Shown here piece by piece: positions 39,110-50,050 of a DNA stretch of 64,000 nt. The position numbers and the translations under genes are program-made. The stretch is from Monomorium pharaonis (Eukaryota > Arthropoda > Insecta > Hymenoptera > Formicidae), in NCBI RefSeq assembly GCF_013373865.1, contig NC_050469.1:9419582-9483581 (forward strand). The letters are read 5' to 3'. Positions within the stretch are counted from its first letter, which is position 1. Each line of letters opens with the position of its first letter. The notes beneath the pieces were generated by a model that worked only from the letters and a program-made list of their open reading frames with translations, was not told where the DNA came from and searched no databases.

Positions 39110-39601
39110 TCACCCCTTCGGCCACGTGTTCGTGTTCTTTCGCATCCCCCTACTGGCGACGGCAGCAACAGCGGTAGCGGCGGCGCGACGTTGGCGGCAG
39201 CAGGTCCATTTAGTACCGTAGTTTCGTAGTTTCGCAGTTCCCCAGGTTGTCCGTGGCGTCCATTTGTATCGGACGAAACGGCTTCGGAAACCCGAAATAC
39301 TGGCCGATGGCCAGGAATTTATCCCAGCCCCTTCCCATCGTTGGGCAGAGAACGACCGGCCGCGCCGTGCAGGTGGACCGCCGTGTAAACGCCTGTATTT
39401 ATTGCCTCGTTTCCGGATGTAAATGCGCGTGCCGCGGATTATTGGGAACTGATCTTCCGGTCCTGGGGATAATTCGAGTTCTAGCGACGTGATCGCCACC
39501 ACCGATTTCTCGACCGCGATTCTCTGAATTTCGGCGAACCGCCAGAACGCTCCCTGATACATGATGTAAGCGACTCTCCATTTACACCGGAAAATGATCA
39601 T
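39110..39601 (-). CDS. Unassigned ORF, 163 codons, ATG to TGA (weak)
   Basis: The second longest frame in the window, with an ATG at 39,601 and a TGA stop. The product would be Arg- and Trp-rich throughout, with an Ala/Val run near the C-terminus (about residues 140-150). No domain, signal peptide or ordered motif is visible. The region is CpG-rich and other frames (39,399-39,581 -, 39,247-39,492 +) are open too. A GTAGTTTC triple repeat (39,218-39,241) lies inside it. Arg-rich composition is what CpG-rich DNA yields in any frame, so chance is likely. The same interval contains ETS-like (TTTCCGGAT) and E-box (CAGGTG) words and may be regulatory. Confidence 0.1.
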   Translation of the reverse strand: MIIFRCKWRVAYIMYQGAFWRFAEIQRIAVEKSVVAITSLELELSPGPEDQFPIIRGTRIYIRKRGNKYRRLHGGPPARRGRSFSAQRWEGAGINSWPSASISGFRSRFVRYKWTPRTTWGTAKLRNYGTKWTCCRQRRAAATAVAAVASRGMRKNTNTWPKG

Positions 39602-40620
39602 TGATTTAGCAGCTATTACTACGCAGAATTAACTCGTATAATTGTACGTATTACAGAAAGCAACGACTATTATTGATTCTAATAACTAATTAGTATGTAT
39701 TAGTGTTTTTTATAATTTCGGCATTTCTAAAACTAATTTTGTGTAACTTTGTAATTCTATTATAGCAAAAGATTATCATAACTTACCTCGGTCGCAATTA
39801 TGTGAATTATTTCTTTGTTGTAATTAAATTATGTTTTAATAGGACATAGAATTCTCGCGCCTCTAGCACGAAAATTAGGAAAGCATATATTCCAGATCTA
39901 AGTTTCTGCATGAAATTTTAGAACATGCCACTGTATGGTTGTGTATTGCACAGCTCGATTCAATTAGTGGTGTATCCGTTAATTACCTGGCCCTTGCGTC
40001 GGACATTACACAATCAACGTGTATGTGACTAAAGCGGTAAATGTTCGTGGTTTCTGCGAATATTCAACTCATGCCACGAGAACATCGTTGAACATTGCTG
40101 TCGGTTTTCTTTATCAAAGATTCAGTTCAGTGCAGACGGCGACAGAGATTTGTACGTGTTTTCGGAGAAACCGCTCGAACTAATTATGCTATGAGTAGCT
40201 AAAGATAAATTTGCACGGTCTTTAAACGATTATTTACAATGTGTCTAAAACAAAAGAAAACTAATTTGTGTAATATTTTCGTAGAAAAATTTTATTTCGC
40301 TTAAACATCTGTCGTGAGTTTGTAATATTACGTTTTATTTTATTGAATTGAAACAGAAAATTATTATAACTAACAATAAAATGATAGCTCGAAAACGATA
40401 ACAGATGTTATTGTATCCTAGCACACAGCTACAACATAAGGAAAAAGTAGGTCACTCTGTAGCCAAGAAATTGCCGATAACTTATTGAGCAGCTTCTAGC
40501 CCTATTTGATGATGATAGATGATCACGTTCGTTCGACGATGAGGTCGACATTCGGATGATTCATCTGGAATAATCGTTGAGAACGAACCGTAGAGAATTT
40601 CACCTTAACTCTCGTATGCA
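39602..40620. other. Non-coding stretch, mixed composition
   Basis: AT-rich with a mild GC patch at 39,960-40,180 and 40,480-40,620. Nothing beyond short words is identifiable. Confidence 0.55.
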
Positions 40621-40953
40621 GTGACGTTAACATACCGCGGGATTGTCAGAGCAAGGCACCGGTGGTTGCCAGCGCAGTGGGATCCTGGTGTCTGCGGTCG
40701 TACCCAAGCTCTCGACATCAAGAATTCATACCTGACCTACGGCACCGGCTCATCCTTGCTCGAACCACTACTTAAATCGTGCCGTCGTGCTACACTCTTT
40801 CTGCGATTAATACTGGCTTTAACATTTCATTTTAGTTGTGCCATTTGTTGCTGCAAAAAAATATTTTCTCATCGGGACATACACATAAATTTTTCGGATA
40901 TACACTGCCGCAAAAAAAGTTTGTATTCTTCTGGAAACTCTTTTCTAGAATAA
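40621..40953 (+). CDS. Candidate exon or ORF, up to 110 codons, with acceptor-like start (weak)
   Basis: The frame runs from 40,621 to a TAA at 40,951-40,953. It begins at GTG, so if real it is an internal exon. A splice-acceptor-like TTAACTCTCGTATGCAG ends at 40,621, preceded by moderately pyrimidine-rich sequence. The first 60 codons are of balanced composition (one stretch reads QALDIKNSYLTYGTGSS); the last 50 enter AT-rich DNA and look random. Here both minus-strand and the other plus frames are broken by stops, unlike in most islands. The segment can also fold: GAGCAAGG at 40,649-40,656 pairs with CCTTGCTC at 40,754-40,761, so a structured RNA is an alternative. No family is recognised. 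Confidence 0.2.
   Translation: MTLTYRGIVRARHRWLPAQWDPGVCGRTQALDIKNSYLTYGTGSSLLEPLLKSCRRATLFLRLILALTFHFSCAICCCKKIFSHRDIHINFSDIHCRKKSLYSSGNSFLE
40903..40928 (+). mobile_element. Solitary transposon-end-like sequence
   Basis: TACACTGCCGCAAAAAAAGT and the following TTGTATTC resemble the outer end of Tc1/mariner-type terminal repeats (TA, CACTG, then an A-run). No inverted partner was found within about 1 kb on either side. It could be a solo end or a chance A-rich word. Confidence 0.25.
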
Positions 40954-41474
40954 CGTTAAAAAAAACTGAATAACAATTTAAATAAATTTATTTATACTTG
41001 TATGAGAAACTCTCAAATTATTTAATTTGTAGATCTTCTATCTTCTTCTAATAATATTAATTTTTAACTGTGGGAATTAAGTTTCTGTCTAACGGTCGTA
41101 GTGCTTCCAATTTATCTCGTTTTCGTAACAAAAAATGTCATGATATCTTACCGGGTTTCTAACGACGGGCATAGAAGGTGCTTTCAACGGAATTTCTCGC
41201 ACTTTGTCGGTCCCGATGCCGTTTTAATGTGGAATAAGCAGGGTAGGTGCTCGATCGGGAATCCAAGAGAGCCACGCCGAACACCATACATCACTCGGAG
41301 TGCTATTTCACAAATTGCATGCACGTAACATTTCTCCCGATAACACATCGATTTCTTGGAGATGCATTTTTTAAGCGACCCGTCGCGGAGAGACGTGGAG
41401 CGCGCGATAGCGGTCTAAGAAAATTACTTTCGTCGCCGGGACGCGGCGCGAGGAAGTGCATCGGCGGGCGATAA

Positions 41475-41891
41475 AAGGCGACGCCTCCGTCGCCTCCGTC
41501 GCCGCCGCCGCTGCCGCCATCACCGCCTCCTCCCAAGCCTCCGAGATCAATTTGCGATCCCGACCTCACGCCTCTCGCGCTGGAACTCGAGCTCCCCAAG
41601 TCCCGCCAATCTAGCCCCGTAAATAACGACCGCCGGAAGTTGCTGGGGCGGCGGAAGATCCCTCGGCGGGTTCGCACTTTGTCAGAGACGGATGACGCCG
41701 CGGCGCTCGCCGCGATCGGATCGACCGGTGATTTACGACGGGCGCCGTCACGCCGATCGTTCTTGTCTCGAGATTATTTCGATGCGCGCAAATTACGGGA
41801 AGACTGGAACGGGACGACGAGAACAACGCGCGCTGCTTCGATGCTCCTGGCATTCACGGCAGTTTGGATTGGAGTATGCCACGAAATATAG
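41475..41891 (+). CDS. Candidate protein-coding exon, Pro-rich then charged (low confidence)
   Basis: A + frame stays open for 138 codons from 41,475 (after an in-frame TAA at 41,472-41,474) to a TAG at 41,889-41,891. It starts with a Pro/Ser-rich run of about 20 residues from a CCG/TCC tract. About 75 charged, well-mixed residues follow (one stretch reads RTLSETDDAAALAAIGSTGD), then a hydrophobic tail. No ATG occurs until near the end, so it would have to be a spliced internal or last exon. Possible acceptors are the AG at 41,476-41,477 and the AAG before CCTCCG at about 41,540. A weak donor-like GTATGC lies at 41,873. The minus strand is also open (41,303-41,773, 157 codons, Gly/Asp-rich at the CCG tract), so strand is uncertain. 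No family is recognised. Confidence 0.27.
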   Translation, partial: KATPPSPPSPPPLPPSPPPPKPPRSICDPDLTPLALELELPKSRQSSPVNNDRRKLLGRRKIPRRVRTLSETDDAAALAAIGSTGDLRRAPSRRSFLSRDYFDARKLREDWNGTTRTTRAASMLLAFTAVWIGVCHEI

Positions 41892-44346
41892 ATAATTAAC
41901 TTCTCAATATCGATTGATTTTTACTCTACATAGATATTATGAAGTCTCATCGTCCGCGTTCCTTTATGAGATGAGATTTCTTCAAATAATTTGATGTCTC
42001 GATATAAACGACTCCGTATAATACGAAACGATAAAGAATTTTATTTAAATGTAATTAACACATTCAAGTTTCTTTGTGAATAAGTTTTGAAATACTCTGT
42101 AAAATTACTCGAAAAGTATTAAAAAAAAATAATTGCTTCACTTAGAAGTATACCATTTCATTTTGATTGATGATAGACTAGCCCATCTCCTAAGTAAACA
42201 ATAATCTCCTGTCATTTTCTGTTATTTCAACTGCAAACGCAATTCACTTCTTTTCTCAGAAGCCTATTATTCCATGTTGATGGAGCAGTAGATTTATGAG
42301 TAAACAGACGCTTCCTTTCGATCTTTCATACTCTAAGTGCAAACGATGTTCGCATTGATAATCGAGAATATAAATCGTTCTTCGTGCTATGAGAACCGAC
42401 AATGTATCAATAGTCATAATCATTAATAGATAGAACATGTGCGCCTTGACATTATGAGTTTTAATGATCCCTAATTGGTTGTAATATCTTTCATTCGCAG
42501 ATGATTCTCTTAATAATATCGTTATATCTCTAATTGCTACAATCATTCCGTTTTCATTCTCGATTACACATAATGGATGCATATTTTTCCATATATTTTT
42601 ATATATTTTATATTTCTTACGTCTATCTAAGTATTAATGATTTTATATGTGTGTATTTGTATATGTATGAACAGATTTGTCTGATAATAAGTTCTGTTGA
42701 TAAAAACGCGTAATAAATAATAATAAATTAACTACATCATAATTTATTAGATAATTTAATGTTAATAATAAAAGCGATAAAAACACGAGAACTTATAATT
42801 ATTATAATTATATATATACGTATATATATACATATAATGAGTAATATAACACTTTTTTCGCTTTCTGTTTCAGGTAAGATTTTACTGATGTCTTTTATGA
42901 TGGTTGCGTAAGATGCCTTGTTGATAAAAACATATAGTAAGTAAAAAATACACAATCCTAGCATTTAGAAATGTGAAAATTTATCTTAGATAAACATGCA
43001 ATATGATAAATTTAAAACATTAAAAACTGTCACCGCTGTTCCTTTAATTACTGCCGACATTTAAATTGTTATCGAAACCTATGTATCTAAAGGAAGTCAA
43101 GTCTAACAAGTTTTTGATCTCGCATTTCAACGTATCAAACATCTGTACGCGATCATCGCCAAGATGGATGATCGCCAAAACAAATCATAGGGACGAGGAT
43201 TCTCGATGCGTCGCACGCCGGTTTCTCTCTGCGCCGGATACATTGACGTAACTCCGGTTTAACTCCAGTTTCGCGACGCGGCGTTCAAGGAGTCTCTCGA
43301 GCGTACGTTGTGAAGAACAATTCCTTTACAAAATATTTGTACATCAAAGTGTTTGCGTGTCGTCCGGGCGGATTACAGTTCTCTACGTTAGCGCGTAGAT
43401 GGCGGTAGAATGCGCTCTCCGGATTTAAAATCCTCGATGAATTTGCGATAGATTCAAGCTATGACACTAGTTTGACACTGTGAATAAATCAAGTCTTAGT
43501 CTTATAGTTTTTTTTAGATGTTACGCGTAAAAATGGAAGGTAAATTTAAAAAAAAGATTGATTTGCAGTTATTTAGGGATCTAGTGAATGTATGGATTTC
43601 GTGTTTTATACTTTTATGAATACTCATATATTTACACATCTATACATCTATATACTTACGCTAATAAAAAGATTACTTGATTTAAATAAATATGTTATCA
43701 ATATTATTGAAACAATTTATTTACGTCAAACAAGAGAACATTATATTAACAAATATTATTTGTTTGAAGTAAACATTATTTGTTTGATATAAAATAGTTT
43801 CTGAATAGTATTGAATTTAAATAATACTAATAATTAAACATGTTTGAATTAAGCAATTTTTTTCTTTTAATGTATGTTAATATGCAAAAAAAATTTTTAA
43901 TAATTATGGAAAAGTAGGAGCAAAATATAATTTAAAAAAAGAAATAAGAATAATAATGCTCATTATGCGCATTTGATACAGTTGGTGTATAACAGCAAGT
44001 TATTAATTTTTATTTTTTATTTACACTTTTTAACTACAAAAATATTCAAAGCTTTGTACGTGTATTTTCGGTATGGTATTGGCCCGTCAATTTTTTATTG
44101 CTTTAATATCGATCTTAAGAATAAGAAGGTTTTAGAAAGTTTCCAATTCTCTATTGCTATGTTTGACAGAACAAAGTCCATTGAATTGCAATTTTTCGTA
44201 GAATAAAGTATAATATAGAAAAAAACTTCATTTTTCTTTCAATCGATGCTACCAAATAAAAGTGTACATATGAAAAACGTTCCTTTTTTGTGAAATAAGT
44301 GAATCTAAGAAAATAAAAAAAAATTTACTTTTAGCACGTATCTTGC
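41892..44346. other. Non-coding stretch, AT-rich with one island at 43.04-43.48 kb
   Basis: 42,256-42,582 (-) is a 108-codon ATG-to-TGA frame in moderately AT-rich DNA; its product would be hydrophobic in the middle and I recognise nothing in it. 42,808-42,835 is alternating TA/CG. 43,751-43,790 is a 20-bp tandem duplication (17 of 20 identical). 43,800-44,340 is very AT-rich. Confidence 0.5.
43751..43790. repeat. 20-bp tandem duplication
   Basis: Two adjacent units sharing ATTATTTGTTTGA, with three differences over 20 bp. Confidence 0.85.
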
Positions 44347-44554
44347 TACACTGAGAAAAAGATATTGTTGATTTGACAAAATTTTCTAACTAAATTAAAA
44401 TTTTGTCAGTTGAATAATTTATGCATTTAACTTAAATGCGTAAACAAATTTTAATTCAAGTATTTATTCAGTTAATTGAAATATATAAATACTTGAATAG
44501 AAAATTTAATTAGTTGGAAAATTTAGTCAAATTAACTGTTTTTTTTTCAGTGTA
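44347..44554. mobile_element. Inverted-repeat element (MITE), about 208 bp, TA-flanked
   Basis: Terminal inverted repeats of about 50 bp: the left end begins TACACTGAGAAAAAGATATT and the right end in reverse complement begins TACACTGAAAAAAAAACAGT. Both continue into matching TTGATTTGACAAAATTTTC-like sequence at roughly 80-85% identity. TA lies at both outer edges. Inside is a further perfect 13-bp inverted pair (TTCAAGTATTTAT with ATAAATACTTGAA, about 44,456-44,497) and a smaller one around GCATTTAACTTAAATGC. There is no coding capacity. Structure and TA ends fit a Tc1/mariner-derived non-autonomous element. Confidence 0.88.
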
Positions 44555-44777
44555 GGTATAATATGTGAAAACAAATTTATATTACATTTTTTCTTATCTC
44601 TAGTCAATTTATCCGATAACTTTTATTTTTATTGTAAAAAAATGGCAGGAAGATAATTGTTTCGTTATCGCAACTGTTTCTTGTGAATATACTTGCAAGA
44701 TATGAACATTCGTATATGCGTATATGTGGGACGATTCTATTGTCATTAGGATTCCGAAAGAGAGAACTTGTCTAGTT

Positions 44778-45050
44778 TCATAAAATAAATGAATGAAAAT
44801 ATTTATTTAACATCGAGGTTATCATCGCGTTGTCGCATAACAATTTGTTCAGGAATATTCTCTTCCGTCTCCCACCTAGTATCTCATTGCTCTGGCACGT
44901 TTTCTCGATTAACGATTCAAACAGTTTCGCGACGGCATCTCGCGACAGCGATAATTGAAATTCATTGTTTCGCTGCATTTTCGGATCCGAAATACGCGCG
45001 TGCGTTTCTCTTTCCCTTCGAAAAACCGATCGGCTTTTTCCGCGTCGCAT
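44778..45050 (-). CDS. Unassigned ORF, 90 codons, ATG to TGA (weak candidate)
   Basis: ATG at 45,050, TGA at 44,778-44,780. The product starts with a basic segment (about residues 1-25, Arg/Lys/Ser-rich). A potentially amphipathic helix follows (about 33-50, including RDAVAKLFESLIEKT), and then a Leu/Ile/Met-rich tail. It stays open from CpG-rich into AT-rich DNA, which is slightly better than the typical island frame. An antisense frame of 111 codons (44,789-45,124 +) covers the same bases. No domain is recognised, and no promoter or poly-A evidence was found. Confidence 0.15.
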   Translation of the reverse strand: MRRGKSRSVFRRERETHARISDPKMQRNNEFQLSLSRDAVAKLFESLIEKTCQSNEILGGRRKRIFLNKLLCDNAMITSMLNKYFHSFIL

Positions 45051-46480
45051 TCATTCGTCTCTCCGTTTTTTCCGCGAATCGCGGGATTACGGACGGCCGC
45101 GTTTTATCGGTCGGTCCGCGGTAATTAACAACGGACGATAATTAATTCGATTGGATCTCGCCCCTGTGCCGTCGATTCAACGCATTTCGCCGACGGCGAC
45201 GAGGGGCGCGAGTGAATATATACGTGCCACGTTGACAATCCCGGCTTATGACGCCTCTCGCCTCGCTCCGCGGCTCTTTTGAGTAGCCTTTCAAAAAGGG
45301 CTTAATATTAAAACGTGATATTAAAACGTACGATAATCGCATGGTGCGTTGAGGTCTCCGATGAAATAATAAACGGTTCGACCGTTTGATCGCGACGCGT
45401 AAAATTGTGTTAAACTTGGGTAGCACTTTCGATTAAAATCACGAGTTATCATCTTCAACCTGGTTGTGAAAGAAGATGAATAGTAAGATAGTAGAAGGGT
45501 AAGAGAAAAGGATATGAGAAAAGGAAAATAAATATTAAAGTAGTAAATTTTTCTATATTTCAGAATAAAATTTTTTTACATATATCTACATATACATAGA
45601 GAGAATGTTTTATTATAGAACTGTTCGAAACCTAAATTACTTATTAAACTAGTTAGCGAAAATAATAATTGTAAGTTTGGGAAAATTTGCATTTAGGTAT
45701 ATGAGAGAAATATTAAAAGGTAAATAAAGGAAAGTTATACAAGCGTGTGAAATAATAATAGAATTAATTTTTGACAACCAATTCAGAGGTAGAAAATGAT
45801 GGCATAATGAAATTTTACAAGAAATAATTTGCTTCCGATCTCTCATTGTTACACAGTTAAAGCAGTGAATCACAGAAATCACAGAAGAGAACGAGGCAGA
45901 GAGTGAAGCAGAAAATTGTTCATTTCGTTATTTCGTGTAATATTTAATTAACGGCCATGTATTGCATTTGCAACAAATCGATGCCATCTCGATAATGAAC
46001 CTTATCAATTATTACTGTGGCCGATGAGTCGATAAAGTATCTATACAGTGTGACGTATAACTTCTCTTTATGCAAAGCGTATTTTGCACAACGCTTTTTT
46101 TTGATAATACGAGTAAACTGGTACTTTGAATAATTTTGTTTTTATATTTATTATAGTATTTCTGGAATAGTTGCGATTACATTTTTAAAATTAAGAAGTT
46201 TTTAGAAATATGTGATATTATATAGCGTAAATTATAATACATATTTTTTATTTACAAAAGTGATTGAGAATCATGAATTATAAATAGCAGAAGAAATAAT
46301 TTGTATTTAATAATTAATGAATAATTAATTTGAATTAGATTGCACTTGTTTTTCACTAGATATATATAACGATGCACGTGAGATATGCAATGTTAATATG
46401 AGATATAACGCTTTTAAAGAAATAATTGTTACTATAATTTTTCTCTACATTTTCATATTTTTTACGAATGGAGAACCAAG
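45051..46480. other. Non-coding stretch: end of CpG island, then AT-rich with a conserved-looking patch
   Basis: 45,051-45,420 is CpG-rich with a 94-codon minus frame lacking motifs. 45,305-45,330 is a 13-bp near-perfect tandem duplication (ATATTAAAACGTG/A). 45,940-46,050 is a mixed-composition patch rich in ATCGAT/GATAA words. The rest is AT-rich. Confidence 0.5.
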
Positions 46481-46720
46481 TGTGACTTCAGGGACACCCC
46501 ATATGTCCGTTGATACGCGATCGTTGCATTAGCGGCATTACCATATGGAATCGTGAACGGCGTCCCAGAGATTTTGCCGCGATCGCAATTTGCATGATTG
46601 ATTGCCCTAAAGCTCCTCCGGCTTTTAGCTCCTAGGTGATACTCTTGTTTCCATTAGGAATTAGCCGCTCCATAGAATGCAAAATGCATATGCGTTTAAT
46701 TTCACGATTGCAACGTTCTG
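46481..46720. promoter_or_regulatory. Putative regulatory island with POU octamer and Exd-like motif
   Basis: A 240-bp non-coding island with ATTTGCAT (46,588-46,595, the POU octamer) sharing one base with TGATTGAT (46,595-46,602, an Exd/Pbx-type half plus extension). Other ATGCAAAT-like words (TGCAAAATGCAT around 46,678-46,690) and CG-containing words follow. No frame longer than 60 codons crosses it. This is motif-based inference only. Confidence 0.3.
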
Positions 46721-48790
46721 CATTTCGATTGAAAAAAAGGAGATAATTTGTTACATCTATCTTTTCTCAGCGATACGTTTTAAAGAGAGAGAGAAAGAAC
46801 TTATTTCGTAGCTTAAATATAGTTCCGCAATTTATTATCGAGCAATTTTTTATAAATATTTTTAGTAACAACATAATTAAAAAATTCTAAATATTAGAAG
46901 GATTAGAATTTTGTAATTTTTAATATTTTATTCTTTTTACAAAGCTTTGCAAAATTTGGAGAATATATATACAGGTTTAAACAGACCTGGAAATTTGGAG
47001 AAGGTATCAAATCACCTGAGAAGTTTCAACAAATTTTAATACGTGCCAGAACTTTGGCACGAACGGCACAAATATTTAGACTGTTATGAATTAGAAGCGA
47101 TTTTTTTCCTCGAACGTTATCGTTCTCACGTTGTGCGTCAAGGCGTCGTCGTGAGACTCGAGGAAAGAAACGCGCGTTTCGCGACAGCGACGTTCCTCCA
47201 TGTCCGCGTGCCACCCCGTCGTGTCCCGGTGTCCTGTTCCCCGTATTACATTCTTGTCGCGGGTAAGACAAGTAAGACAGAAACGCAACCGTAATCTGAG
47301 GCGACGCGATCCGGTAATGCCGGCGCGCTGGGTGTAATTTCAGATCGGCATTCGCCCACGATTTAATCGCCCGCACCTTGATGTTGCGCTCGTCCGTTCG
47401 CGCGCGCTGCGAATTAACCCGATACGACGTATTGTCATTGATTCAATTTGCAAATTTTGCTCACGATTTCACGATCTGCATTTCTCGACGAAATCCAGAA
47501 TTATATTCGTCAACCAAAGCACATTCGAAAATATTTATGTAAGAAAAACAGAACTATGAAATTGCAGTAAATCTTTTTGTAAAAAAAAATAAATTTCGGT
47601 AAAGTAAGAAGGATCCTGTATTTCAATAGCTCTAAATTTTTTAAACAGGAATTTACCGTTCGACAAAAAAATATGAGATGTATCTGCAGATTTTATGGAC
47701 TATTACATAATTTTTATTATATTTTAGGTAAATATAAAATATGAGTATCTGCTACATATTTGGTTATTTAAGTTTCACGATGTTCTCTTTTACGATGCAA
47801 TGATATATAAGAAAAACTTGCTGCTACCAGGGCCCGAATGTAATCGATGTTTTGTCTCGTGACACTTTATTACAGCATGCGTCCAATTACGAAGTGGCAG
47901 TATAGCCACTATACGTATAAGCATGTAAAACACGTCCACGGGGGCCGTCTCGTTCCTGTGTGCTACGGTTATGTGGCTCGTTACGTCGCAAATTATTTTT
48001 TATGCTATGTAATTATGAAAAACTGTTATGCTTTACAGCAGCATATGCGGTCCGCCGTTACAAAATCCTTATGCACGCTGTTACATTTTGCGATGCACTG
48101 ATGATATAATTTTCCTAATTAACGTCGTCGTACGCTCGCGCATGCAGACGAAACAAAAGGAGACGAGAGGTTCGCGTAAATAAAAAAATTAAATTTCTAC
48201 TAGGGCATTTAAAATTAGCGCAAATATATAAGGACAATTGCAAACTACGCTTGGCTTTCTATATATTAATTGTTACAAATCGATTTCACTGATTTTTCAC
48301 TAATTGTTTAGAGAGCAGTGTAAAGTAAAAAAGGCCGATGTATGCATGAGTATGCGATTATTGTAAAAGAAATCGGATCGTCGTCGGCAACGTCGCGAAT
48401 CCGCGACACGTTTCTCCGACGGCCGACGGATTAGCCGGATAAGTCTTAAATGTTTCCGCGTGCGCGAATTTCGTGACTTACGCGACGCGCGGATCTGTGG
48501 CGAAGCGAGCGTTCGTGCATGCATGGATAGTAACCGGAACAACCAGAAGAGCGGATTAAATGACGGTACGTGCTCCGTTCGCGCTTTGATCGCCGAACTA
48601 GCCGCCGGGAAACGAGCGTGTAACGCGTTCCGATGATGGCGAAGGAAAACCAGGCTGAAAGGGAGGATGCGAAGCAACGTTTGTCGTCCCGGTCCTATAA
48701 AAGCTATCAGAGCAGGGAAACACACAGTGATAAGTGATACAATCGTAGCGTAAACCGGAACACACATATATTCTCGCTTCCATTTAATTC
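46721..48790. other. Non-coding stretch with islands at 47.04-47.52, 47.83-48.18 and 48.33-48.79 kb
   Basis: 47,042-47,061 is a perfect 7-bp hairpin (CGTGCCA...TGGCACG). Frames at 47,026-47,376 (-), 47,847-48,101 (+) and 48,300-48,767 (-, 155 codons, Arg/Ser-rich) lack recognisable domains and overlap others. 46,780-47,030 and 47,520-47,820 are AT-rich. Confidence 0.5.
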
Positions 48791-50015
48791 CACAAATACC
48801 GCGATATTTATGTTTTACTTAAGGGAGTTAAATGAGAAATGAAAATACAATAACTGTTTATAATAACAATCCATTGAAACGTTCTACGATTAATAATATC
48901 GCGCAGAAATATTTAATGATATAAAAATAACATAATAATAGAATAAAAAATAAAATATATAAATGTAAAATTGTTTTTCTTTATTTTAATAAAACTTCTT
49001 AATACAAATAATAATGAGAAATTTATTCGTATTTCAAGTGCGAACAATTGACCTTAAGAAGCTAAAATGCTAAATAACAATAATTTGCTGTACCAACGCG
49101 GTATTCCGCGCGCGGACTGTTTATGACCGGATAAATGTGCGGAGGATAAGGAGCGGTAGCAAAAGGATGACTCACATGGCCAAATCCTCGGTGTTCAGTC
49201 GACAACGTGTTCACCTGGAAAGTAAAGGAAAGCGCGCGCACGGGAGAGCGCGGTCGCTCTCGCTTAACCTGTCGGCTTAGCGCGAGAGTTTCGCAGGATA
49301 GATTGCTTTAATTTAAGTGGAGTTAGGCTAGCAGCCTGGACTCCAGCGCGCATACTATCCCTGTGAGTTAGGTTACCGACGGAGAGTCCGGCGTCCGGGC
49401 TTAATTCAACCCTCCACCCCCACCTTCCAGCCCTCTGCTTTCACGGAGTCTCTTCTTCGCCCTTCTGACAGCTTGGGCTTAGCCCCCTCCTTTGCAGATT
49501 AGTCCTAGACTCACGAGAGAGGGCACGGGCAGGGCGGGAAGGGCTGTAAAGGGGCTCGGAAAGGTGCCCGGACTATGGTGGATCATTCGATATCCACTCT
49601 CGCCGTTAAGGCAAAATCGAACCTGGCCGACTGCAATATCCGCATCCACTCGAATCCGGCCTCGCCTCCCACTCTTCTCCTTCAACCCTCTGCGAAACCG
49701 CTGGCTTTCATGCTCTCGTCTCGCTCTGCGCTAACCCTCTCGGCTTTTTTTACCCACGCTCCCTCTCCTTTCTACCCTCTCGTTCCGTTCTATTTCGACG
49801 GCGGCGGTCGTTACCGCCGCGAGCTGTGCAGACTCTCTGCGATTCGACTCTCGAAAGCTCGATTCGTCGAGTGAATTTGTACGGTACGCAGGCTCGTAAC
49901 AATCAAACCGGCGGACGCTTGGAAATCGAAGTAGTATAAATCGTTTGGATTAAGCTCGATTAAGGATGTAATTTTTATGATCAAAATCATAAACGTTATA
50001 CAATCATCTTACAAC
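48791..50015. other. AT-rich stretch followed by a CpG-rich island at 49.09-49.95 kb
   Basis: 48,790-49,090 is AT-rich. 49,130-49,350 has two hairpins: CTCTCGC...GCGAGAG around 49,257-49,288 and GGAGT-AGGCT...AGCCT-ACTCC at 49,319-49,344. 49,400-49,870 carries overlapping frames on both strands with no motif. Confidence 0.5.
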
Positions 50016-50050
50016 ATATATATATATATATATATATACATATATATACA
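50016..50050. repeat. (TA)n microsatellite
   Basis: Alternating TA run with one CA interruption near 50,039. A short (CA)n stretch follows at about 50,096-50,115. Confidence 0.93.

Noticed and set aside
48300..48767. 155-codon minus-strand frame
   Set aside because: Arg/Ser-rich composition expected of CpG-rich DNA, no recognisable motif and no supporting signals.
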